The position numbers and the translations under genes were made by a program. Under the pieces are notes generated by a model. The model did no database searches. It was not told the origin of the DNA and saw only the letters and a program-made list of their open reading frames with translations. A DNA stretch of 64,000 nucleotides from Silene conica (Eukaryota > Streptophyta > Magnoliopsida > Caryophyllales > Caryophyllaceae), in NCBI GenBank assembly GCA_029255685.2, contig CM055313.2, forward strand, positions 24,033,079 through 24,097,078, in the 5' to 3' direction. Position 1 is the first letter of the stretch, and each line of letters begins with the position of its first letter. This document shows positions 55,048 through 64,000 of the stretch, piece by piece.

Positions 55048-56364
55048 TTAATTTTTATAATAATTTCCCAGTATTACATCGTCATGGTCATATTAAATCC
55101 ATTTTTACAAATTTGTGTTATATTTTTATCTAAGGTAGTAAACAAAAGTGGATAATTTGAAATTTTAACCAAAGATTTATTTATTGGGTGGTTGGTTGTC
55201 GGCTTGTTGCTATGAAAGTTTGAAGAAACAATTCAGTTTTTTGTAGTTGAGAATTGTTATAGGCCCAAAATATTATAAGGGTCTGGGAGAAAATGTGGGT
55301 TGAACAATTTGCTTCTGCTTTGCTTATAAGTGCTTCAATTACATTATTTTTTTCCCACGTACATACTACATAATAATAAACCATTTTAAACCAATAGCAG
55401 TTTAAAAAACTATTTGTTGAAGCATTTTTTCAAAGGGCTCCTCTAACAGGTTGAGAGCTTTTTCTATTTGCAACTTTAGGATGATGTTACTTATGCACTC
55501 CGAAAATTGCTTATAAAAAATGGACAGTTTTTATACTCCGTATAATTTAATTCATTTTATATAATTGTACATGATTTATACTATAAAATGAACTCTTTTC
55601 ATTAAAATTAGTCGATTTTCACGTTGAATCTATATCATGCAATATTTTTCTCACTCTTTTGCATCTTAAACCAACACTATCAGTCCTATGACATTAAAAT
55701 TCATAACTATCAAGTAAAACATTATTTTTTATTTATTTGAAGATACTCATTTTAAATTACAACAGTAATATTAATAATCAGAGCATAATGATTTATTTAC
55801 ACCAATCAAATATATGTGTTTCCTTAAGCCAGAGAACTGATATTCATTACCAAACATAGCAATTGAAAAGCATAATGATTTGCATCAATAGTAAATTGGT
55901 ATTATTAAGATAGATTTACCTCTAAATCTACCGACATCATCTCATCATGCCATAAATCTCTCCATTGTTCCTACTTTCACGATTCATAAGCAAACAAACG
56001 AATATGCAACACCACATATTTCCACATTGCCAACATACTTGGGCAATTTTCGTATTTTTGGATGAAGTAATTTGGAGCACCATATTCTAATTTCTTTATC
56101 AATTTTGAATTTGATGAGCTGTGGAAAAAGTGTGAGAAGATGAAGAAAAGGAATATATATAGAGTGAGTTAGTGACTGAAATACATCAGATGTGGGGAAG
56201 TTATATCAGATAAAGTATGTATGCAGCACCTTCATTGCAGTTAAAGTGAGTGAGGAGTTGTAGAGGAGTTTCGCGTCATGGAGTAGCGGATACTATGTAG
56301 TAGGTTTGTACGGTATATTATACGGTGAATTAATAAGAGGTCGACAACTCAGCTTTTGTAAATA
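55048..56364. other. AT-rich intergenic DNA
   Basis: There is no gene, no recognisable transposon end and no tandem repeat over 1.3 kb on either strand. Short open frames show no motif. Confidence 0.5.
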
Positions 56365-58193
56365 CTAGTTTTATGCCCGTACAAAAAATGTACCGGTATA
56401 TTTTTAAATATTTGGTTATTCATAAATCTGTTAATATACATATTATTATGAATCATCAATGGTTAAGATAAGCCATTTTTCGACCATAAAATTCGATCTA
56501 TTTTATTAGTAATGTAAAAGGAATTTTTTGATCATATCATATATTATAATTTCGGATATACAATATATCAATATAATATACCATAATGATAGAGGAGATA
56601 AGAAGCCCATATAAAAAAAGCTGGAATTAGAATAGAGGGTAATTAATTCTTTTTGGAAAAAAATGTATGCGCTTTTAACTCATAAATGCTCTAACTTTTA
56701 TAATAAAATGATAATTCTCGCATATGTTAAAAACAGAGGAACATTAGCCGGAATAAAAAAAAACATATAAGTACATTTATTTTATAAAGATGTATGCATT
56801 TAGTTAATATAACTTAGTTTTAATATTTATTTCAAAATTTTGATAAACTACTTTGATAATTAATATGTATATAAATAACTTGATTTTAATTTTCGTAATT
56901 AACAAAAAAAATTCGCTAAGTTTTTTAAAACTTTCTTTTAAGATTTTTTTTTATTTTTGTTGTGTATCTTTGTTGTAGATTTAAATTTGTAATTAAAAAA
57001 ATCGGTGACTTTCTAGATCTGATATTATTTTGCTAATAGAGTACTTTTTTCTCTAATTTTTGTAAAAGTTAATATTTGAAGAAATTATACAATCAATAAT
57101 ACTCTCTGTATGACGAATAATAGTAACAATATCTCAATGTAGTATCTCTAGGCCATTTACTTGTTCGTTCTTTTGAAATAAAAGTTAATTGAATCTAATT
57201 AGTTTTGAAAACTAATTAATTTTAATAATTTTTAAGTTCATCAAATTAAGAAAGAAGAAATCATTGAAATTTAATAGAATAATATATAAAGAAAATGTGG
57301 AAGAGAGTAATTAATTAACTTTTGATGATCACGGAGGGCCCTACATCAACAAAAATTAACTTCTTACTTAAAATTCAAGAGCCAATCAGATCTCTCTAAA
57401 TGTTGTTCCTTTTGTAGACACTCGATTTCAATTTAAGCTATCGAAAAGTTACTAAATCTGATGATTATTAAGGGTGCAATATTGTTGATTTTCTTAACAA
57501 ATTTGTTTAGGATTTTATAAAGAAAATGTATTGCTATTAGGACCTTTTTTTCAATGTCAATATTGTTATAGTGTTAATTTGACTAATTCTTGAAGGTTGT
57601 TGTTTATATATATGACTTGCTATATTTTCTCGAAAATCATAGATCTATATTTTTTGATAATTCTATGTGTCAGGTTTATTTGATCCTATTTAAAAAAGAT
57701 CGAACTACATTTATTTCATTTTTTTAATCTACGTTTTTTGTTAATTTTTATTTCCTTATCTATTTTTTTGGATTTTTTTAATCAACATTTTTTGTTGATT
57801 TTTTACTTTTTATATTTTTTTTCAATTTTTCTACATTTATGTGACTACTTTTTTTGTTTAGATATTTGTTTATTACTTCTGATTGTCCAACCTTTTTATA
57901 ATAATGTAGAATATTTTAACTAATTTTTCTGAGTATTATTTTAGTGAACTTTTTATTTTCGAATTTAGAGTAAATTTGGGTTTTTATTATGAAAATAATA
58001 ATTATTTGTAATTTGTTAATGTTAAATGAAGCTTAAGTGATGAATGATTTTTGTGTGGGAAAAGAAAAAATTGAAGACAAATTAAAGATACTTGTGTAGT
58101 GGTGGGGTAGGGTGAGAAAATAAGTTTTTTTAATCCCTAAAATTAAGGAACCAATGAGAAAGCACCAAAATCTATTCCTTTTATAGATAAAGA
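56365..58193 (-). mobile_element. Non-autonomous Helitron (1.83 kb)
   Basis: On the minus strand the 5' end is TCTTTATCTATAAAAGGAAT at 58193, next to host T. The 3' end has an imperfect hairpin CCGGTACA...TGTACGGG, a short spacer and CTAG, next to host A at 56364. No target duplication is seen and none is expected. The AT-rich interior has no Rep/helicase motif. Confidence 0.75.
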
Positions 58194-59002
58194 TTTTGGC
58201 AGTTATTGGCTTTCGCTTTAATATATTAAATGATTCGAAATAGTAATATTATTGTTGTAGCAAAACAAGTAAAAAAACGAATATGATTTGATAATTTCGT
58301 GTATTTGCCTCTATTTGTCGTATTTTTGGTCAGAATAAGCCAAAGTTTAAAGTGATTAATGCGTGAAATGTACCCTTTTTGCACTTTTCAAGGTTGAAGC
58401 TCTTTCACCAAGTTTTGATGAGTTTTAAAGGTGTTGAAGATTGGTTTGGACTCCAAGAAAGCAAGAGACCAACCATAGCATGAATAAAGAAAGAAGTCAT
58501 CCGAAAGCAAGGTCAAAAAGGAAGAATTGAAGAAAAGTTCCAGCACTAAATTGGCACCGTGCGGATTTTTGATTTTCAAGATTGGCATCGTACGGGTTTT
58601 CTGCACTCTCCAACTCGCATGGTGCGGGTTTCCTGTTGTTTTCGTGTTTGTGTTACGGGCTCTTCTCCACATTTTTAGGGTAGTTTCCTATGCATTCTTG
58701 TTAGAGAATCAAGTTTGTAATTTGAGAACCATCATTTTTATTAGGTTTTAGTTCTAGAATGGAGAGCTAAACTCTATCTCTTAGTCCTTTCCGAAAAAGG
58801 TGTAATCTTTTGGTTGTAATAAGACTCCTAATCTTTCCCTAATTTTTATTATTATTGTTAATTCCTTTGTGTTTATTGTTTTGGGTTTGAGTTTATTTTT
58901 TGAATTAAGTAATTAAATGTGTTTCCTTGTTGCTTATTCTCACTAATTTCTCAAGTTCATTGTTGTTAAAATCATTAAGTGTGTTTCTTTATAGTTTTAT
59001 TT
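58194..59002 (+). repeat. Probable Athila/Tat-type LTR fragment (fossil)
   Basis: 'agttctagaatggagagctaaac' and 'gtaatcttttggttg' near 58750-58820 resemble the transcribed part of Athila/Tat LTRs. Upstream, three GC-rich copies of 'gcaccgtgcgg'-like sequence occur at about 58554, 58585 and 58617. Neither end is clear, and the right side is cut by the MULE. Assignment is by resemblance only. Confidence 0.4.
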
Positions 59003-59192
59003 AGGATTATTTAATAGGAATACTCTCAACTATTATGCCCCTTCTCATATTATTCTATACTATGTTTTAACTACCAATTAATATAACAAACTATTACCCA
59101 CTTTAACTTTAAACATAACAAGTGACTTGTAACCTGTTGAACAGGTCACTTTTATGTTATACGTTATTTTAACCTCCTTTTTTTACCTTTTA

Positions 59193-59650
59193 GGGGGCGT
59201 TTGTTTCGCGCATGGGTATGGGTTTGGAATCAGGAATCATACATGGGTGGTATAGGGTTGGAACTTCATATCTGATACCTTGTGTTTGTTTTAATCGTAA
59301 GTGGTATGAGTTTAAAACTAAGTTCAAGTTGAAATATATAAAATTCAGTACTTTAAATAATAATTTTAACTTATAAAATTATGAAAATAAAGATTTTATC
59401 AAATAATTATATGACATGTTTCACTTATAATACGTGTTAATATTTACTTTTCACATTTTTGATAATTGTAGTTTGATACCCATGGGTATCAATCTCATAC
59501 CCACCCCCTCCCTGGGTATGAGAAACTCATACCTCGTGGGTTTGAGGTATGGGTATGAAGCCCTTAAATTTGCTAAACAAACACATGGTATGAGTTTGGC
59601 TCATTCCAAACTCATACCTTATACATTTTATGTTTGAACCAAACACCTCC
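59193..59650. mobile_element. Tourist/PIF-like MITE inside the MULE 5' region (458 bp)
   Basis: The ends GGGGGCGTTTGTTTCG and the inverse ending AAACCAAACACCTCC-like are flanked by TTA (59190-59192, 59651-59653). The paralogous MULE fragment near 49065-49080 reads 'ccttttacttacc' with one TTA and no insert, a clean empty site. The interior has repeated 'atgggtatg' / 'catacc' phrases. Confidence 0.92.
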
Positions 59651-59768
59651 TTACTTACCTCTTTTACCTTCTTCCCTAAATTAACCTCCTTCCCTAAATT
59701 CACCCTTATTCCTGCTTGTCACCACTATTATCGCCATCTCCATTGTTGAGCTTCATCAAACTGGCAAG

Positions 59769-61335
59769 ATGACAGAAGTAAAGGTACGTTTTCCTTCCTT
59801 TTTTTAACTCCTACTTTGATTATTAATTGATTGTTGCAATTAATTAGATTGGTTTTATCAAATGTTCATTATTGATTGATTATGTGTTGATTGTTGTTGT
59901 ATAAACCCTGATGTCGTAGTGATGTTGCATAAACCCTAGTTTCGTAGTGATGTTGCATAAACCCTAATTTCGAATTGTTCTTTATAAACCCTAATTTTGC
60001 ATTGTTCTTATTTCATTTCTGCAATTAATTGATGATCATACATTCATGTTGCTATTTTAGGTAGTGACATTGAAAATTTGGTTTGGAGGCTATTTTAAGA
60101 GAGAGGACCAGTCTTTGATGTGTATGGGTAGGACGTTTAGGATTGTGGGGCTTGATCCTGATGAGATGGGTTGGATTACATTGCTTGAGGAAGCTGAAAA
60201 ATGTAGTGGGTTTAGGAGGAGTGTAGATGGGATATTTTTCATGAGTCCAAGTGAGGGATTGAAAATGGCATCTGATGATAGAGATGCACAAATTATTGTT
60301 GAACTAGCTAACTTATTTAGGGTGGTTGAATGTTATTTAATCCCTGAGAAAGATGTTAGTGAGTTAGTGTTGTGGATAAAACAAATTGGTATTGGAAGTA
60401 GTGTTGTTAATAAACCTACTAAATTATTACCAAGAAGAAAGGTCTCTGCTAAAAGTGCCAAAAAAGATGCTTTTACTTTTGAAAAAGGACCACTTGAGGG
60501 ACCACCTGAGTCATCTACTTCATTTAACACACTCAAACAACCAGTATCAGCTCCTCATAAACCACAACCACTTGAGGCACCAACTACTACTGTGAGCAAT
60601 TTATCTTTTAAAACAACTCTCAAATCTAAAGAAAACAACCCAAAAAACCCCATTAAATCACAAAAAAAATGTTCAAAAACAACTTCTGATATTAGAAGTT
60701 CACCCAGATTTAACAATTCTTTAAAAAAAGGAACTGAGAAAGCACCACTGCAAATTGAAGATTTGGTTGAGGATGATGTGAATTTGGTTGGCACTAGTGG
60801 ACCATCTTTTGATTGTACTGACTACACAGTAGCAGATTTGTTTAATGATTATGAAGATAGAGCTGATGAGGCCTGTTTGAACTGGTTTGAGAGGAGTGAT
60901 GACTTAAGTGAGGGTGAGGACAAAGATCCAGGTTATAATCCTGAGGATGATGAGGTAAACAGTGATGATGAGGATGATGAGGATAGTGTAAACAGTGATG
61001 ATAAGGATGGTAATGATAGTGAAGATGTATATGCTGATGAGTTATCTGATGCTGGTTTTGATAATGATGATGATAAGCTAATACAATTGAGGCTGAGAGC
61101 AAAGGCATGGAATGCAAATGCTGTGAAGATTTTACATCAACTAGAGCTTGAAGCTGCTGCTGGTAAGCTCACTGGACAAGAGGAACAACAGTGCACTGAA
61201 GCTGGTTCACCTAACACTGGTAACACACTTGCTAACCTTAGTGATATGATGAGAGTGGGGATGAGGAGGACACTCCAGGGGAGAGTGATGATGAGAGGGT
61301 CCCTGGTAAAAGGCAAACATCAAATGTCCCTGTAG
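59769..61335 (+). pseudogene. MULE transposase, N-terminal part (PB1-like domain and acidic linker)
   Basis: A short first exon (59769-59783, MTEVK) has a GTACGT donor. A 277-bp intron ends TTTTAG at 60060, and the second exon reads VVTLKIWFGGYFKRED, the PB1-like domain found at the N-terminus of many plant mudrA-type proteins. A Lys/Ser/Pro-rich linker and a long acidic Asp/Glu/Ser tract (about 60770-61060) follow. The frame is shifted by one base between about 61235 and 61335: the alternative frame reads DEEDTPGESDDERVPG and joins the DNA-binding domain smoothly. The acidic tract's complementary His-rich frame is a shadow. Confidence 0.85.
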
Positions 61336-62516
61336 TTTATGAGAGAACTGATTTTTCAAAGTTGAAATGGTGTGTTGGAATTAGGTTCTCTAACACAGAC
61401 TTGTTTAAAGAGGCTGTGACTAGGTATGATGTTGCTCAAGGTAGGGATCTAGTTTTTGATATCAGTGTTAAAACACATGGCAAAAAACTTAGGGTTAGAT
61501 GTAAAAAAGATTGTCCTTTCAAACTTTATGGTAGCTGGGACAATAAGTTAGCTACTTTTTTAGTCAAATCTGTAGACCACCATCACAACTGTCAGTGGAC
61601 AATGGAGAATAACAGACAACTCAAATCTACTTGGCTAGCTAGACAATTTCTTGATGTTTTTAAAGCTAAACCTCACTAGCCAGCTAAGGATATCATGGAA
61701 ACTGTAAGGAGAGAATATAAGGTCTTGATTAAGAAAGGTTTTGCCTATAAAATCAAGTATTATGCTCACAAACTGCTACATGGGTCAATGAAAGAGCATT
61801 ACAATAAGATTGGGTCTTACATAGCAGCGCTTGAAGAAGGAAATCCAACTAGTGTCTTCACCTTGTATACCAACCCTAATGTTGTATCAAACCCTGCTGT
61901 TTTCGAAAGGTTGTTTGTCTGTTTTGATGCTCTTAAGCAAGGCTGGTTGTTAGGGTGTAGAAAGGTGCTATGTGTGGATGCTTGTTTTCTTAAGACCTTT
62001 TTAGGAGGGCAGTTAATAAGTGCTATTGGAAGGGATGACAATGAACAAATGTTTCCCTTAGCATGGGCAGTTGTTGAAGGAGAAAACAATGAGAGTTATG
62101 AGTGGTTTTTTAAACAACTTAAGAGCAGTTTGGGTGAGGAAGATGGAGATGGGTGGACCATTATTTCATATCAACATCGGGTTAGTTACTGTCAGTCACT
62201 TATGTGCATTTTTATTTCAGATCAACACCATGTTATTTATTGTCAGTCACTTTTATGTTAATCTGTTTCTTATTTGCAGAGTATTCTAACAATGGTTGCT
62301 CAAGAGCTACCTAAGGCAGAGCATAGGCAATGTGCAAGGCATATATCTGCCAACTGGCACAAGACCTATAGAGGTGATGAGATGAAATTACTCTTTTGGA
62401 ACTGTGTTAAAGCCTATAATGAGGCAGATTTTAGTGATGCTTTAGAAGCACTAAAGGAAGTGGACCATAAGGCTGTTGAAGCCTTCATAGCATGTAAACC
62501 AGTGTTGTTTTGTAGG
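61336..62516 (+). pseudogene. MULE transposase, DNA-binding and catalytic part
   Basis: The MuDR-type DNA-binding domain reads KWCVGIRFSNTDLFKEAV ... RVRCKKDCPFKLYGSW ... DHHHNC (CCHC-type zinc ligands present). A stop (TAG, 61677-61679) follows AKPH where family members usually have Trp. The catalytic core has VLCVDACFLKT (first Asp) and AWAVVEGENNESYEWF. The motif TIISDQ, holding the second catalytic Asp, reads TIISYQ here. A 99-bp intron (62181-62279) fits GT-AG rules and keeps frame into SILTMVAQELPKAEHRQCARHI (the C/H ligand region). The TRIM interrupts after PVLFCR. Confidence 0.88.
62181..62279 (+). other. Predicted intron in MULE transposase, containing a tandem duplicate of the exon end
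   Basis: It runs GTTAGT to TTTGCAG. The 51-bp unit starting at 62161 ('ttatttcatatcaacatcgg' onward) recurs from 62212 ('ttatttcagatcaacacc'), so the exon-intron boundary region is duplicated. The second copy keeps GAT (Asp) where the first has TAT (Tyr). Confidence 0.75.
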
Positions 62517-63112
62517 TGTTGAGTTCCCCGCAGCGGGCTTATAGAATTAGGTGCATGAAACCGGCCCATAAGCAAGTGAGGTTCCATCCTAAAACCAATT
62601 GGTGATAGGAGGAGTAGCCCATTTACTTATAAGCTAGTCCCTCCACTATAATTCTACCGATGTGGGACAATGCCCCTCACACACATCTGGGAAGAGACCT
62701 CAACAATCTCCCCCTTTCACATGTGTGTATAACTCCCCCTCACTTGGCGCTACTCCGCACCCGACACAACCATGTGTCGGGCCGACCAGGCTACTCCGCG
62801 CGATGCTACTCCGCATCTCTGGTCAACCAAGGAGAGAGTCCAACTGTGGTGCTACTCCGCAACCACGGCGCTACTCCGCGCCATCTGGAGCACCGTCACC
62901 ACATCGTACCTTGCGGTCCCAAGCCGAACCGTCGACTCTGATACCACTTGTTGAGTTCCCCGCAGCGGGCTTATAGAATTAGGTGCATGAAACCGGCCCA
63001 TAAGTAAGTGAGGTTCCATCCTAAAACCAATTGGTTTTAGGATGGAACCTCATTTGCTTATGGGCCGGTCTCATGCACCTAATTCTATAAGCCCGCTGCG
63101 GGGGACTCAACA
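62517..63112 (-). mobile_element. TRIM element inserted in the MULE transposase, fossil
   Basis: Terminal repeats (62517-62705 and 62949-63112) are bounded by TGTTGAG and CAACA. On the minus strand a primer site TGGTATCAGAG lies at 62946-62936, 2 nt from the right repeat, and a purine tract precedes the left repeat. The flanks gtagg and atagg are a near-perfect 5-bp duplication. The interior has no coding capacity; it repeats 'gctactccgc' several times. The right terminal repeat is an almost perfect palindrome, unlike the left one. Confidence 0.85.
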
Positions 63113-63975
63113 ATAGGGCATTTATCCAAACACACACAAAAAATAATGTCTTAGTCAGTAATATGGCAGAAATTTTTAATGCCTACATTATAAATGCTAG
63201 GTCTAAACATGTTATCTATATGTTAGAGGATATAAGGTCTTCACTGATACAGAGACTAATGGAGAAAAAAACAGCAATGGAGTCATCAACTCATGTTGTA
63301 TGTCCTAAAGTGCAAGCAAGACTTGAGGTGGAGAAAGACAAAGTTGCTGCCTGTGATGTTTTTCCATCAAAACCAACACTTCTCCAGGTAACTCATGGGA
63401 TTGATGCCTTAACTGTTGACTTGGAAGCAAAAACATGTACATGTAGGAAATGGGATTTAACTGGAATCCCTTGCTTCCATGTTGTGGCAGCTATCTTTCA
63501 TATGCATGGTCATGCTGAAGATTATGTGCATGACATGTATAAGAGAGAAGTTTATCTTCATAGTTACAACCTCTCTATTACCCCTTGTCCAGGCCAAAGA
63601 TATTGGCCAAAGGTAGACTTGCCACTTAACCCCCCACCCATTAAAGTTGGACCTGGTAGGCCTAGAAGAAAAAGAAGGGACCCTTTTGAGAACCCTAAAA
63701 AACCAGGTAAGCTGACCAAGCATGGAATTGAGATGTCATGTTCTATTCGTAAATCAAAGACACACAACAAAAGAAAGTGTCCTGAGAAAGACAACCAAGT
63801 AGCCCCCCCTCCAAAAAAGCCAATGGACAGACCTAGAAAAACACCTAGGGTTGAAGCAACAGAGGTGGCACAACCTGCCTCTGATGGGAACCAGACAGCA
63901 ACAGCACAGCCAACTAGAATTGGTAGAGGCACTACAACATTGCATATCTTTTGTGGCGTTTATCTAACAGCATAA
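63113..63975 (+). pseudogene. MULE transposase, C-terminal part (SWIM zinc finger, CCHC-like knuckle)
   Basis: Coding resumes after the TRIM (HTKNNVLVSNMAEIFNAYI). The SWIM domain reads CTCRKWDLTGIPCFHVVAAI with its CxCx(n)CxH ligands intact. A Lys/Pro-rich stretch follows, then CSIRKSKTHNKRKC, a CCHC knuckle whose second cysteine position is Arg. A Pro/Thr-rich tail ends with a stop at 63973-63975. The SWIM domain is the normal C-terminal module of mudrA and FAR1-type proteins and takes part in DNA or protein binding. Confidence 0.88.
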
Positions 63976-64000
63976 AACAAAAATGCCACCTTAGTTACAC

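Larger units (their letters stand above)
59003..64000 (+). mobile_element. Mutator-like element (mudrA type), right end beyond the window
   Basis: The left terminal region AGGATTATTTAATAGG is shared with 48891. Inside is a mudrA-like transposase gene with an N-terminal PB1-like domain, a MuDR DNA-binding domain, a MULE transposase core, a SWIM zinc finger and a CCHC-like knuckle. It carries a Tourist-like MITE in its 5' region and a TRIM in the coding region. It is broken by a frameshift, a stop and the TRIM. The right terminus and target duplication are not in the window. Confidence 0.92.

Noticed and set aside
60842-61117. His/Tyr-rich minus-strand open frame
   Set aside because: It is the complement of the acidic Asp/Glu tract of the MULE transposase.
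62660-62976. Three overlapping plus-strand open frames of 60-104 codons
   Set aside because: They lie inside the TRIM and reflect its 'gctactccgc' repeats; TRIMs carry no genes.

Overview
This window is repeat-rich plant nuclear DNA, most likely from a eudicot. The evidence is Ty3/gypsy elements of the Athila and Tekay-like kinds, two CACTA elements, MULE, hAT and Helitron elements, MITEs, a satellite array and fragments of plant genes (ALDH10/betaine aldehyde dehydrogenase, a polyol transporter, phospholipase D alpha4-like, OHP2, WNK kinase). The ALDH10 exons look to me like the Caryophyllales form, so I lean to that order at low confidence. No intact host gene is visible.

Layout. 1-15931 is an Athila-type LTR element on the minus strand; its left LTR is clipped by the window edge. 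A CACTA transposon (3756-7709) sits in its 3' env-like ORF and carries exons of at least three unrelated host genes. 15932-23259 is the 3' end and long LTR of a Tekay-like element, split by a Helitron (16255-20280). A roughly 308-bp satellite then runs to about 48440. It has been broken open by a TRIM (25184-25737), a small hAT-like element (26483-27048), an 8.5-kb non-coding LTR element or LARD (29920-38418), a second CACTA (38914-46079, itself holding a 2.7-kb solo LTR) and an 8-bp-TSD TIR element (46098-47697). 48440-50245 is a patchwork of hAT, MULE-end and Athila-like ORF pieces. 50246-56364 is the least repetitive part: an orphan last exon of OHP2, a frameshifted intronless WNK kinase copy and MITEs. 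A Helitron (56365-58193), an LTR-like fragment and a mudrA-type MULE (59003 to the window end, carrying a Tourist-like MITE and a TRIM) finish the window.

Most insertions can be ordered because their target-site duplications are readable: aaa, ttcat, accggcaa, tcttt, tta, ccggt, ccgacaac, TTA and g/atagg. The two strongest unexplained signals are (1) a 12-bp near-palindrome, GGTCGGTCGACC, that occurs in the Athila element only as pairs exactly 21 bp apart, in LTR, spacers and gag alike, and (2) the multi-gene Pack-CACTA with splice sites preserved and all recognised fragments on one strand.
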